A model generated the notes under the pieces. The model worked only from the letters and a program-made list of their open reading frames with translations. It searched no databases and had not been told where the DNA came from. From Brevundimonas lutea (GTDB lineage: Bacteria > Pseudomonadota > Alphaproteobacteria > Caulobacterales > Caulobacteraceae): DNA of 64,000 bases. The position numbers were made by a program, and so were the translations under genes. Location of the stretch: contig NZ_QUOQ01000002.1 in NCBI RefSeq assembly GCF_003704105.1, forward strand, positions 1 to 64,000, given 5' to 3'. Positions 1 to 7,636 of the stretch are shown piece after piece (the stretch's first letter is position 1; each line of letters starts with the position of its first letter).

Positions 1-2
1 CC

Positions 3-239
3 GGCTCGCCGACCCGCATCCTGGTCGTCGGTCACGCCGACACCTCGGGTAACGCCCAGTACAACATCGGCCTGTCCAACCGTCGCGCCCGCACCGTGGC
101 CGACGCGCTGGTCTCGCAAGGTGTGAATGGCGGCGTGATCTCGCTGGAAGGCCGTGGCGAAACCCAGCTGGCCCGTCCGACCGCCGATGGCGTTCGCGAG
201 CCGCTGAACCGTCGCGCCACCATCAACATCAACTTCTGA
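3..239 (+). CDS. OmpA family outer-membrane protein, C-terminal fragment
   Basis: This is the 3' end of a gene that begins left of the window; about 78 codons are visible before the TGA. The residues form the second half of an OmpA C-terminal peptidoglycan-binding domain: GHADTSG, YN..LS.RRA, GRGE, then DGVREPLNRR near the end. In this family the domain clamps diaminopimelate of peptidoglycan and anchors the outer membrane to the wall. The N-terminal part (barrel or lipoprotein) is not visible, so whether this is an OmpA porin or a Pal-like lipoprotein cannot be decided. A strong terminator follows. Confidence 0.9.
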   Translation, partial: GSPTRILVVGHADTSGNAQYNIGLSNRRARTVADALVSQGVNGGVISLEGRGETQLARPTADGVREPLNRRATININF

Positions 240-249
240 TCCGGCTTAA

Positions 250-272
250 GGGAGGGGCTCACCGCCCCTCCC
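250..272 (+). other. GC-rich hairpin just after the OmpA stop
   Basis: An 8-bp perfect inverted repeat (GGGAGGGG / CCCCTCCC, 7-nt loop) begins 10 bases after the stop codon. It has no T-run. It could be an RNA 3'-end stabilising hairpin acting ahead of the true terminator at 312-345. Confidence 0.4.
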
Positions 273-311
273 GACCCCGGTCGGACGTCGATGTCGACGG
301 AACGATCAAGG

Positions 312-345
312 AAAGGCCCGCCAGGCTCAGCCCGGCGGGCCTTTT
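312..345 (+). terminator. Rho-independent terminator of the OmpA-family gene
   Basis: An 11-bp stem (AAAGGCCCGCC at 312-322 with GGCGGGCCTTT at 334-344) closes an 11-nt loop and runs into TTTT. The A-run/T-run symmetry means it could also work for transcripts arriving from the right, but no minus-strand gene ends here. Confidence 0.85.
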
Positions 346-394
346 CGCATCCGGATCGAGAGATTGGGCGTATGCTTACTCGAGGAGCCCGCTC

Positions 395-1078
395 ATGAGC
401 CTGTCGCGTCCGTCCGTTAGAACCCTAGTTCTCGCCAGCCTCGCCACCATCGCCGTGGCCGCCGTCGGTTGCTCGCCCGGAGAAGCCGAGTCGGCGCCCA
501 AAGCCCAGGCGGTCGCTGCGTCGGATATCGCAACCAGTCGGAAAAGCGAGCCGGTGCAGCGCCCGGCGCGGACGGAGGTCGCCGTGTTCGCAGGGGGCTG
601 CTTCTGGTCCGTTGAGAAGGCCTTTGAAGGCGTGCCGGGCGTGGTTTCCGCCGTATCCGGGTTTACCGGAGGCCGGGTGCAGAATCCCACCTACGCGCAG
701 GTCGTGCGAGGCGGCACGGGCCACGTCGAGGCCGTGCAAGTCACTTTCGACCCCTCACGGGTCAGCTATCGCACGCTCGTCGATCGGTTCTGGCGATCGA
801 TCGACCCCACGGACCCGGATGGCCAGTTCTGCGACCAGGGGCCCAGCTACGTCACCGCCGTCTATGTGACGCCGGGCCAGCGCGCGGCGGCGCAGGAATC
901 AAGAAGCGCCGCGGCCGCCGCGCTTGAGGGGCGGATGGTGACGCCGATCCGTCCGGCTCAGCGGTTCTGGCCGGCTGGTCGCGAACATCAGGACTACGCG
1001 CGCCGCAATCCAGCGGCCTATCGCGCCTATGAGGTCGGCTGCCGCCGGGCTCAGCGCCTCGCCCAGGTCTGGGGCTAG
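395..1078 (+). CDS. msrA: Peptide methionine sulfoxide reductase MsrA, probable lipoprotein
   Basis: Reduces methionine-S-sulfoxide in proteins, using a catalytic cysteine. The 227-residue product has the MsrA signature GGCFWSVEKAF with the nucleophile at C69, the SGFTGG motif (about 89-93), GHVEAVQV (109-116), DPTDPDGQ (138-144) and GREHQDY (195-201). C216 is the likely resolving cysteine. Residues 1-26 form a hydrophobic leader ending in AAVGC, a loose lipobox, so the enzyme is probably exported and lipid-anchored, protecting envelope proteins. The ATG at 395 is preceded by CGAGGAG. The gene ends in a 4-bp convergent overlap with the oxidoreductase at 1075. The family assignment is firm; lipoprotein status is inferred. 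Confidence 0.95.
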   Translation: MSLSRPSVRTLVLASLATIAVAAVGCSPGEAESAPKAQAVAASDIATSRKSEPVQRPARTEVAVFAGGCFWSVEKAFEGVPGVVSAVSGFTGGRVQNPTYAQVVRGGTGHVEAVQVTFDPSRVSYRTLVDRFWRSIDPTDPDGQFCDQGPSYVTAVYVTPGQRAAAQESRSAAAAALEGRMVTPIRPAQRFWPAGREHQDYARRNPAAYRAYEVGCRRAQRLAQVWG

Positions 1079-2013
1079 GCGACGCCTCCTAGGCAACGCA
1101 GGGCCACTTCCAGATTGCGCAGGCCGTCCTCGCCGGTGACCGCCGGCGTCTCGCCGGTGCGGATGGCGTGGGCGAAGGCTTCGAGCTCCTTCTTGAGAGG
1201 CTCGTTCGGCCAGCTCATCACCCCGCGGGTGGAATAGCTGCCGTCCGGCTGCTGGCCGAAATATTCGGTGACCTGGCGGGTCATGAGGTCAGCGACGACG
1301 AACTTGTTCTGGGTCGCCACCTGCAGGGTGCGGGTCTTGTAGGGCGTCACCCAGTTGGTGGTGATGTGCGCGATCACCCCGTTTTCCAGGCGGAACTGGA
1401 GCAAAGCCGTGTCCTCGCGGTCGGCCTTTGTCCGGGCCAGTTGGGGCTGGACCTCGGCGATCTCCGAGCCGGTCAGATGGCGGATGATGTCGATGTCGTG
1501 CACCGCCAGGTCGATGACCACCCCGACCTCGCCCATGCGCGGCGGGAAGGGCCCGACGCGGGTGATCTGGATGGAGATGACGTTCTCGTCCGCGATGGCG
1601 CGCTTGACCGCCTCGACCGCCGGATTGAACCGCTCGACCTGACCGACCATCAGCACCCGGTCATGGGCGCGGGCGGCGGCGATCAGGCGTTCGGCGTCGA
1701 CCACGGTGGCGGCGATCGGCTTTTCGACCAGCACATGGGCCCCCGCCTCGATCAGGGCGACGCCCAGATCGGCATGGGTGCGGTTGGGCGTGGCGATGAC
1801 GGCAGCTTCGAGGCCCAGGGCGATGAAGTCCTCGACGGTGGTCGCCGCCTTAGCTTCGAACTGACCAGCGACCGTCCTGGCGGTGTCGGCGTCGGGATCG
1901 AAAACACCGACCAGCTCGACCTCGCGCATCTCGCTGAGCACACGGGCGTGGTTACGCCCCATGACGCCGACGCCCGCGACGCCGACACGGATCGGATTGG
2001 GATGAGGTGACAT
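1075..2013 (-). CDS. Gfo/Idh/MocA oxidoreductase, candidate UDP-GlcNAc 3-dehydrogenase (GnnA/WlbA type)
   Basis: A 312-residue NAD(P)-dependent sugar dehydrogenase. The Rossmann loop GVAGVGVMGRNHA is at residues 11-23, the EKP motif with the catalytic lysine at 97-99, and DLAVHDIDI at 168-176 carries the Asp/His pair that positions the substrate. The VIDLAVHDID form is what I recall from enzymes acting on UDP-N-acetyl sugars (GnnA, WbpB, WlbA). Caulobacterales make lipid A with 2,3-diaminoglucose, which needs a GnnA, so that role is attractive, but the partner aminotransferase GnnB is not in the window. The start ATG has GATGAGGTG upstream. Confidence 0.85.
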   Translation of the reverse strand: MSPHPNPIRVGVAGVGVMGRNHARVLSEMREVELVGVFDPDADTARTVAGQFEAKAATTVEDFIALGLEAAVIATPNRTHADLGVALIEAGAHVLVEKPIAATVVDAERLIAAARAHDRVLMVGQVERFNPAVEAVKRAIADENVISIQITRVGPFPPRMGEVGVVIDLAVHDIDIIRHLTGSEIAEVQPQLARTKADREDTALLQFRLENGVIAHITTNWVTPYKTRTLQVATQNKFVVADLMTRQVTEYFGQQPDGSYSTRGVMSWPNEPLKKELEAFAHAIRTGETPAVTGEDGLRNLEVALRCLGGVA

Positions 2014-2059
2014 CAGGGGGTTCTAGCGTCCCCTGCGGCCGATGCGAAGGCCGGGCTCC

Positions 2060-2899
2060 TCAGCCCAACAGCCGACGCCTCTGGCGCGACAGGGCGAGCG
2101 CCCGTCCGTCGGCGCCCCAGGCGGTAGCCTCGTCCACCGTCCAGCCGTGGCCGAGATCCAGCATGCGGAACTCGAAAAAGGCCCAGCCGTCGGGCGCCGT
2201 CTCGGGCGTCGGGGCGCCCAGCAGGTCGTAGCGCAGGTCGACCGTCGTCATCATCGGCGGGGCGGCGAAGGCGGTCCAGGCGGGCGGATAGAGGGCGTCC
2301 AGCAGATAGCACAGCCCCGCCTCATCCAGCGCGCGACCGCCCTTCATCCGCATCCATACCCGCTCCACCACCTCCCGCCCGGAGTTGCCGCCCAGGATGC
2401 GGGGCGCGCCGTCGAAGCGATAGTCGACGTGCGTCGAGAACCGCGGGGACATTGGACCCGACATCTCGACGCCGGTGTCGATCAGGCCAAGCGGCGGCGT
2501 GACCGTGTGCTGGGCCAGATGAACCGTCTCGACGTCGCCGCCGAAAGTGGCCGTGGCGTGGTGGGTGGCGCGGGTGCGAGGCCCGGTCGTCTGTTCCACA
2601 TCCAGGGCGGCGTAGCTGACCCCGCGTCCGCCCCGCAGCAGGCGGGGCCGGAAGGTCAGGGGCTCGCCGAAACGGGCCGCCGCCAGATACTGGACCGACA
2701 GGGTGCGCAGGGGAGCTTCGATTCCCAGGCCCTGCTGAATGGCGCGAGCGGCCATGGCCGCGAGCAGACCGCCGAAGGGAAAGCCCGCCTCGGGCGGCGC
2801 CGCGATCGGGCCGTTGGAGAAGTCCCCGTCGACCACGCCCGTCAGCCCGGCCTGGGTCTCATCGAAGGTCAGTGCGGCGTCGAGGGGCGTGTCGGTCAT
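2060..2899 (-). CDS. TesB-like acyl-CoA thioesterase (double hot-dog)
   Basis: A 279-residue protein resembling the acyl-CoA thioesterase family with two fused hot-dog folds. The first contains FPFGGLLAAMAARA, where the small residues sit at the start of the hot-dog helix, followed by LRTLSVQYLAAARFGEPL. The second half (about 190-275) has VDLRYDLLG and FFEFRMLDLGHGWTVDEATAW. Such enzymes hydrolyse acyl-CoA to free acid and CoA. The start is placed at 2899 (MTDTPLDAAL), because residues upstream look like translated promoter. It is transcribed divergently from the HxlR regulator at 3083, a plausible local controller. Substrate unknown. Confidence 0.75.
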   Translation of the reverse strand: MTDTPLDAALTFDETQAGLTGVVDGDFSNGPIAAPPEAGFPFGGLLAAMAARAIQQGLGIEAPLRTLSVQYLAAARFGEPLTFRPRLLRGGRGVSYAALDVEQTTGPRTRATHHATATFGGDVETVHLAQHTVTPPLGLIDTGVEMSGPMSPRFSTHVDYRFDGAPRILGGNSGREVVERVWMRMKGGRALDEAGLCYLLDALYPPAWTAFAAPPMMTTVDLRYDLLGAPTPETAPDGWAFFEFRMLDLGHGWTVDEATAWGADGRALALSRQRRRLLG

Positions 2900-3034
2900 G
2901 CGGCGGTCTGTCGGCTGAGGGCGGCAAGGAGGGACGGGCGAAGCGACCTCCGCCCGTCCAGTCAAGGGACCATAGGAAAGACGGGCAAGGGCCGCATGTC
3001 CGTAGTGAAACGAAACTGATATCGCGCGTTCGTT

Positions 3035-3068
3035 TTGGCAACCCACTTGTCAAACCCCTGACGCAGGG
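3035..3068. promoter_or_regulatory. Candidate HxlR operator between the thioesterase and its divergent regulator
   Basis: Two self-palindromic TTGNCAA elements (TTGGCAA at 3035-3041, TTGTCAA at 3047-3053) lie 12 bp apart, about one helical turn. A separate perfect repeat CCCTG-ACG-CAGGG follows at 3056-3068, 14 bp before the regulator start. Read on the minus strand, TTGACA within the second element could be a -35 hexamer for the thioesterase. That HxlR binds here is inferred from position and symmetry only. Confidence 0.4.
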
Positions 3069-3082
3069 TCACTTTCCTCCGC

Positions 3083-3568
3083 ATGGGACGCACCGCCGAC
3101 TATTCGCGCCAGAGCTGTTCGATCGCCGCCACTCTGGAGGTGATCGGAGATCCGTGGACCCTGCTGGTGATCCGCGACGCCTTCAACGGCGTCAGCCGTT
3201 TTGAACAGTGGCAGGAGCGGCTGGGGGTTGCGCGCAACGTTCTGGCCGCGCGGCTGAAGTCCCTGGTCCAGCATGGCGTGCTTGAGGCCCGGCTCTACTC
3301 CGAGCGGCCGCCTCGCAACGAATACGTCCTGACCGCCAAGGGCAAGGATCTGTACGGCGTGCTGATCACCCTGCACGGTTGGGGTGCCAAGCACGTCTAT
3401 GGCGACACGGACGCCGGCGTCGACATGATCCACAAGAATTGCGGCCACTCGCTCCAGCCGAGGATCGCCTGCGGCTGCTGCGGCGAGATCGTGCGACCGC
3501 GCGAGCTGGAGCTGAAGATCGCCGCCGACCGCCCGACCCTTGCGGATATGCAGAAACGCGACGCATAG
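3083..3568 (+). CDS. HxlR-family winged-helix regulator with C-terminal cysteine cluster
   Basis: A 161-residue DNA-binding protein. The HxlR core (residues about 11-100) shows CSIAATLEVIGDPWTLLVIRDAF and FEQWQERLGVARNVLAARLKSLVQHGVL, the winged-helix reading head. C12 is the conserved N-terminal cysteine that senses thiol-reactive compounds in some relatives. The C-terminal tail adds NCGHSLQ and CGCCGEIV (residues about 118-140), a CxxC-type cluster that could bind zinc or act as a redox switch. Divergent from the thioesterase, upstream of a DUF1295 membrane enzyme; either may be a target. Confidence 0.88.
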   Translation: MGRTADYSRQSCSIAATLEVIGDPWTLLVIRDAFNGVSRFEQWQERLGVARNVLAARLKSLVQHGVLEARLYSERPPRNEYVLTAKGKDLYGVLITLHGWGAKHVYGDTDAGVDMIHKNCGHSLQPRIACGCCGEIVRPRELELKIAADRPTLADMQKRDA

Positions 3569-3614
3569 CGGCTTCGCGGCAGCCGTCAGCCGCTTTCGCG
3601 CGTTGAGGGCGGCC

Positions 3615-4418
3615 ATGGGCATAACCGACATCATTCTTCTGCTGGGCCTGAACCTCGCGCTGATCGTCGCGGTGATGGTTGGGCTGTGGGGCGTGTCGCT
3701 CAGGCTCAAGGACGTCAGCTTCGTCGACGCGGTCTGGCCGCTGGGCATGCTGATGCTTGCGCTGGCCACCTGGCCGCGCACCGACGGCGACGAGACGCGA
3801 CGCTTCCTGCTGCTGTGGCTGGTCGGAATCTGGGCCATCCGGCTGGGGGTGCACCTGTTCCGCCGCTGGCGGGTGTACGGCGCCGACGGCCGCTATGTGT
3901 CGCTGGTCGAGCGGCAGGAGGAGAAGAAGGGCTGGAGCTTCGCGAAAACCGCCCTGCTGTTCGTATTTCTGCCGCAGGCGGTGTTGGCCTGGCTCACCAG
4001 CCTGCCGGTGCAGCTGGGTCAGGTCGCGCCCGATCCCGGCGGGGGCTGGATCGGCTGGGCCGGGGCTGGCCTGGCGGTGGTGGGCATCGCCTTCGAGAGC
4101 ATCGGCGACGCCCAGCTGTCGGCCTTCAGGAAGGATCCCGCCAACAAGGGCAAGGTGCTGGACACGGGCCTGTGGCGCTACACCCGTCATCCCAACTATT
4201 TCGGTGACGCCTGCGTCTGGTGGGGGCTCTACGCCATCGCCGCCGAGACCACCCCCGGCCTGTGGTCGATCGCCGGCCCGATCTTCCTGACCTTCACCCT
4301 GACGCGCTGGTCCGGCATCGGCATCACCGAAAAGGCGGTTTCGAAATCCCGCCCGGGCTATGCCGACTATGTCGCCCGCACTTCAGCCTTCATCCCCTGG
4401 CCGCCGAAGAAGGCCTAG
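3615..4418 (+). CDS. DUF1295 / steroid 5-alpha-reductase-like membrane enzyme
   Basis: A 267-residue integral membrane protein with about six hydrophobic segments. The C-terminal block carries LWRYTRHPNYFGD (about 194-206), GLYAIAAE and PGYADYVARTSAFIPWPPKKA, the signature of the DUF1295/isoprenylcysteine-methyltransferase-like superfamily that binds a nucleotide cofactor at the membrane face. The real substrate is unknown; lipid or sterol-like double-bond reduction is the usual guess. The ATG at 3615 is chosen over upstream starts because GAGGG lies 6-7 bases before it and the TM segment begins at once. It overlaps fabI by 4 bp convergently. Confidence 0.85.
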   Translation: MGITDIILLLGLNLALIVAVMVGLWGVSLRLKDVSFVDAVWPLGMLMLALATWPRTDGDETRRFLLLWLVGIWAIRLGVHLFRRWRVYGADGRYVSLVERQEEKKGWSFAKTALLFVFLPQAVLAWLTSLPVQLGQVAPDPGGGWIGWAGAGLAVVGIAFESIGDAQLSAFRKDPANKGKVLDTGLWRYTRHPNYFGDACVWWGLYAIAAETTPGLWSIAGPIFLTFTLTRWSGIGITEKAVSKSRPGYADYVARTSAFIPWPPKKA

Positions 4419-5236
4419 GCCTCCTCGTCCGAGCCCAGGCCCATCATGTGGAAGCCGGCGTCGACGTGGATGACCTCGCCGGTGGTCGACAGGCCCAGGT
4501 CCGAGCATAGCCACAGCGCACAGCCGGCCACGCCCTCCATTGAGGTGTCCTCCTTCATGGCGCTCATCGCCCGGCCCTGGGCGATCATGCCGCGACCGCC
4601 CGAAATGCCGGCCAGAGACAGGGTGCGCATGGCGCCGGCCGAGATGGCGTTGACCCGAATGCCCCTGGGCCCCAGGTCGCGGGCGATGTAGCGCGTCGCG
4701 GCCTCCAGCGCCGCCTTGGCCACGCCCATGGTGTTGTAGTTCGGGATGGCCCGCTCCGAGCCTAGATAGGTCATGGTCACCATCGACCCGCCGTTCGGCA
4801 TCAGGGCGGAGGCGCGCCTGGCCACATCGACGAAGCTGAAGGCCGAGATGTTCATGGCCAGCAGGAAGCTGTCGCGGCTGGTGTTCTCGACGAACGAGCC
4901 TTTCAGCTCGTCCTTGTTGGCGAAGGCGACGGAGTGGACGACGAAGTCGATCGTGCCGAATTCCTTTTCCAGCTCGGCGAAGGCGGCGTCCATCGAGGCG
5001 TCGTCGGTGACGTCGGCCTGGATCAGAAGCTTGGCGCCGACGCTTTCGGCCAGCGGTCGCACGCGCCGCTCCAGCCCCTCGCCCAGATAGGTGAAGGCCA
5101 GCTCCGCGCCCTGGGCCGCCAGCTGCGAGGCGATGCCCCAGGCGATGGAGTTGGAATTGGCCACCCCCATGATCAGGCCCTTCTTGCCCTTCATCAGCTC
5201 GCCCTTGGGCATGGTCCAGGCGGATTCGGCGGCCAT
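4415..5236 (-). CDS. fabI: Enoyl-[acyl-carrier-protein] reductase FabI
   Basis: NADH-dependent last step of each fatty-acid elongation cycle. In the 273-residue product the cofactor loop GVANSNSIAWGIA is at 24-36, and the catalytic set Y157, Y167, K174 (TYLGSERAIPNYNTMGVAK) has the spacing of the FabI triad. ISAGAMRTLSLAGI near 208-221 matches the substrate-flipping loop of FabI. The first 14 residues before MKGKKGLIMG are an N-terminal extension, so translation might also begin there (M15). The single-copy essentiality expected for FabI cannot be checked here. It is a known target of triclosan-type inhibitors. Confidence 0.95.
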   Translation of the reverse strand: MAAESAWTMPKGELMKGKKGLIMGVANSNSIAWGIASQLAAQGAELAFTYLGEGLERRVRPLAESVGAKLLIQADVTDDASMDAAFAELEKEFGTIDFVVHSVAFANKDELKGSFVENTSRDSFLLAMNISAFSFVDVARRASALMPNGGSMVTMTYLGSERAIPNYNTMGVAKAALEAATRYIARDLGPRGIRVNAISAGAMRTLSLAGISGGRGMIAQGRAMSAMKEDTSMEGVAGCALWLCSDLGLSTTGEVIHVDAGFHMMGLGSDEEA

Positions 5237-5363
5237 CGGTGATCCCTCTCGTTGGGCGCTATCGCCGCGCTCGCGAAGCGCGGCCGCTTGAGCGCCGGAC
5301 AGGGCGGAGGGTTAGCAGGGGTGCGCCGGGCGCGGAAGAGTCGCCTCGAGCCTGCCGGCCTAT

Positions 5364-5897
5364 TCAGTCCGCCGGGGTTTCGGCCGAACGCTCGGCCCGC
5401 CGGTCTCCACCATTGCGATTCCGGCCGTCGCGATCGCCTCGATGGCGGCGATGCCGGGCGCCGGTCTTGGCCAGGATCGGAGCGAGGTCAGCGCGCTGCT
5501 CGGGCGGCAACGCTTCGAGCATGTCCAGCGCGCCCTGCTCCAGTCGCGCCCGGCCGCGCATTTCGGCGGCGGTGGAGCGGGCCAGCGCTTCGGTCACGAC
5601 CGCACGGTCAAACTGCGGGCCGGAAGCAAGCTCGACGGCTTCGACGCGCGCCTGCCGGGCTTCGCGGAAGTCGGGCCTGGCGGCCAGGGCGTTCTCGCGC
5701 AACGTCTGGCGCACGGTGTCGCGCTGGGCCTCCGGCAGGCTTTCGACCACCTGCAGCATCGGCACCCGCGTGGGCGGCGGCGCCTCCTCGCGCGCCAGTC
5801 GCGGACCCAGAATGGCGCCCGACGCCAGGGCCCCGACGGCGAACAGGTTCAGCGCCACGGAGACGCCGAGCGCGATCTTGAGCTGGCGCGGGGTCAT
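5364..5897 (-). CDS. Periplasmic heavy-metal-sensor-like protein (CnrX/Spy type)
   Basis: 177 residues: one N-terminal membrane anchor (about 9-31), then a helical periplasmic domain with LPEAQRDTVRQTLREN (54-69) and LPPEQRADLAPIL (about 129-141), the repeated LP..QR pattern of the Metal_resist/Spy/CnrX fold. The tail is basic (RHRRHRGDRDGR) and disordered. It is the third gene of a minus-strand run: ECF sigma factor, anti-sigma-like membrane protein (4-bp ATGA overlap), then this sensor, the logic of CnrH-CnrY-CnrX systems. No Met/His cluster clearly identifies the metal, so the signal is unknown and could be envelope stress. Confidence 0.72.
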   Translation of the reverse strand: MTPRQLKIALGVSVALNLFAVGALASGAILGPRLAREEAPPPTRVPMLQVVESLPEAQRDTVRQTLRENALAARPDFREARQARVEAVELASGPQFDRAVVTEALARSTAAEMRGRARLEQGALDMLEALPPEQRADLAPILAKTGARHRRHRGDRDGRNRNGGDRRAERSAETPAD

Positions 5898-6319
5898 CCC
5901 AGCACCTCCAGATCGTCATAGGCAGGAATGGAGGCCTGATAGAGCACGCTGTCGGCCTGAAGCTGGGCGTGCAGACCCTGGGTCATCTGAACACCGAACA
6001 ACACGCCGGCGGCGCAGGCCGCGGCCCAGCCCGCGCCCGACAACCAGGCCGCCGGCCGCGTGAACAGCGGCTGTCGGGGTCTCAGGCCGGCCGCTTCGGC
6101 CGACGCGATGACGCGCGCGCGCAGGTGAGCCGAGGCCTCGGCGCGCGGCGCGCGGTCCAGCAGGACGTCCAGACCCTGGGCCTCGGTCAGGATGGCGGCG
6201 GCGCGATCCGCGTGCGTCGCACGAAACGCTTCGGCGGACGCGCGCTCGGCCTCGGGCCATCGGCGCGTGTCGCCGCCCCAGGCGTCGGCCAGATCCTGGA
6301 ATCGGATGTCGTCCATCAT
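5894..6319 (-). CDS. Small single-span membrane protein, probable anti-sigma factor
   Basis: 141 residues. The N-terminal 85 are cytoplasmic and helical (IRFQDLADAWGGDTRRWPEAER), followed by one membrane span (about 92-110, WLSGAGWAAACAAGVLFGV) and a short periplasmic tail. No zinc-binding HxxxCxxC is present, so it is not a ZAS anti-sigma. Its place between an ECF sigma gene (13 bp upstream) and a periplasmic sensor (4-bp overlap downstream) suggests it holds the sigma factor at the membrane. That function is inferred from context and topology, not from a recognised domain. Confidence 0.6.
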   Translation of the reverse strand: MMDDIRFQDLADAWGGDTRRWPEAERASAEAFRATHADRAAAILTEAQGLDVLLDRAPRAEASAHLRARVIASAEAAGLRPRQPLFTRPAAWLSGAGWAAACAAGVLFGVQMTQGLHAQLQADSVLYQASIPAYDDLEVLG

Positions 6320-6332
6320 CGTCGCGCCCCCG

Positions 6333-6890
6333 TCATTCCGTCTGTTCCTTCAGATCCGCCAAGGCGGCGCGGAGTGCGCGACGGCCGCGCCCCAGCAGGC
6401 TTTCCAGAGCCTCGACACTGACGTCCATCAGCTGGGCCGCCTCGATGTTTCCCAGGTCCTGATAGTGACAGAGCACGATGGCTTCCTTCTGGCGTTCGGG
6501 CAGCCGTTGCAGGGCCGCCTCGACCCGTTTGCCGATGTCGGCGGCGATCAGCCCGCGATCGGGCGCCGGTCCCGGGTCGATCTGGTCCGGCACGGTCTCG
6601 ACCGCCACCTCGCGGCGCTTCCTCAGCCGGTCGTAGCAGAGATTGAGCCCCACCCGATGCAGCCAGGTGTCGAACTTGGCCTGGCCGGGCGTCCAGCGCG
6701 GGGCCTGTTTCCAGGCCCGCAGCATGGCCTCCTGCGCCACGTCCTCGGCCTCGGCCGGGTCGCCCAGCATGCGCTGGGCGAGGTTCAGCATGCGAGGCAG
6801 CTTGCGCGCCACCAGGGCCTGGATCGCGGCCGAATCTCCGCGCGCCACGCGGCTGACCAGGTCGCCGTCGGGATCGTCGACGCGGCTCAA
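6333..6890 (-). CDS. ECF-type RNA polymerase sigma factor
   Basis: 185 residues. Region 2 spans about 25-95 (MLGDPAEAEDVAQEAMLRAWKQ, FDTWLHRVGLNLCYDRLRKRR) and region 4 about 125-182 (LQRLPERQKEAIVLCHYQDLGNIEAAQLMDV..VEALESLLGRGRRALR). The only start that covers region 2.1 is TTG at 6890, with GGGA 6-9 bases upstream; no in-frame ATG is suitable. It is followed by its putative anti-sigma factor and sensor, and preceded 87 bp upstream by an EF-hand gene on the same strand. Likely binds core polymerase when the membrane partner releases it; target promoters are unknown. Confidence 0.9.
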   Translation of the reverse strand: MSRVDDPDGDLVSRVARGDSAAIQALVARKLPRMLNLAQRMLGDPAEAEDVAQEAMLRAWKQAPRWTPGQAKFDTWLHRVGLNLCYDRLRKRREVAVETVPDQIDPGPAPDRGLIAADIGKRVEAALQRLPERQKEAIVLCHYQDLGNIEAAQLMDVSVEALESLLGRGRRALRAALADLKEQTE

Positions 6891-6977
6891 GCGCGATCCC
6901 GCAAGGCGGGCAGGCGACCACGAGCCAAGGTGACGGGGCGGCCCGGTCGATCGGTCCGTGGCGCCCCGTCATAAGCC

Positions 6978-7514
6978 TTACTCCGCGGCCGGCGCAGGCC
7001 GGGCGGCGCGGTGGGCGCGGCGTTCACCGCGCATCTCGCGTCGCTCTTCGCGGGTGACCACACCATCGCCGTCCTTGTCCATGCGCGTGAAGGCCTGTTC
7101 GGCGCGGGCGCGAGCGTCAGCCACAGTGACGGTGCGCTCGGCGCGGTCAACCCGCTCCATGCGACCGCCGCCGCGACGGCCCATCCGCTGGCCGCGTTCG
7201 GCGTGACCGGCGTCGAACTCGGCGCGGCTGATGGAGCCGTCCGAATTGGCGTCCAGCTTGGCGAAACGGGCGTTCATCCGCTCGCCGCGCCGCGCCTCCA
7301 TGGCCGCGCGCCGCTCGTCGGCGGTGACCGTGCCGTCGGAGTTGGCGTCGAGGCGTTCGACGCGCTCGACCGCGCGGTTGACGAAATCGGCCTGAGCGAC
7401 CGGCTCGGCCCAGCGCTGGGCGCGTTCGGCGGGCTGTTGCTGGGCCATGGCGACGCCGGTGACGGCCCCGAGGGCCAGGACGGCCGCGCCGCCCATCACG
7501 ATGATCTTTTTCAA
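6978..7514 (-). CDS. Secreted EF-hand protein with TTG start
   Basis: 178 residues. A signal peptide (residues 1-24, ending AMA) precedes three EF-hand loops: DANSDGTVTADE (about 56-67), DANSDGSISRAE (about 88-99) and DKDGDGVVTREE (about 144-155). All have Asp/Asn/Ser at the Ca2+-coordinating positions and acidic position 12. The linkers are rich in Arg. It should bind calcium in the periplasm. Translation starts at TTG: GGAGG lies exactly 8 bases upstream and the TTG-AAA-AAG gives a normal signal-peptide N-terminus, while no ATG fits. Upstream is GGAACC-containing palindrome 7580-7592, a possible ECF promoter element. Probably part of the sigma-factor cassette. Confidence 0.85.
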   Translation of the reverse strand: MKKIIVMGGAAVLALGAVTGVAMAQQQPAERAQRWAEPVAQADFVNRAVERVERLDANSDGTVTADERRAAMEARRGERMNARFAKLDANSDGSISRAEFDAGHAERGQRMGRRGGGRMERVDRAERTVTVADARARAEQAFTRMDKDGDGVVTREERREMRGERRAHRAARPAPAAE

Positions 7515-7606
7515 GACGATAACCTCCAGGGCGCGCGAGGCGCCGGTTTCATTCCCTGTCTGGAGGTTTCAACGACGAAGGAACCGGGTTCCGTCGCGAG
7601 AGGGAA

Positions 7607-7630
7607 GGGGAGCGACCGACGCCGCTCCCC
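7607..7630 (-). terminator. Hairpin terminator of the Ala/Lys-rich gene
   Basis: Starting 7 bases past the stop at 7637, GGGGAGCG and CGCTCCCC form an 8-bp stem with an 8-nt loop. Read on the minus strand it is followed by TTCCCTCT, a weak T-tract, so termination may be partial or the hairpin may act as a 3' stabiliser. Confidence 0.5.
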
Positions 7631-7636
7631 AGATCG

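Noticed and set aside
5237-5363. Candidate promoter/regulatory motif between fabI and the sensor gene
   Set aside because: G/C-rich and repeat-poor on inspection; no box, hairpin or small frame could be supported.
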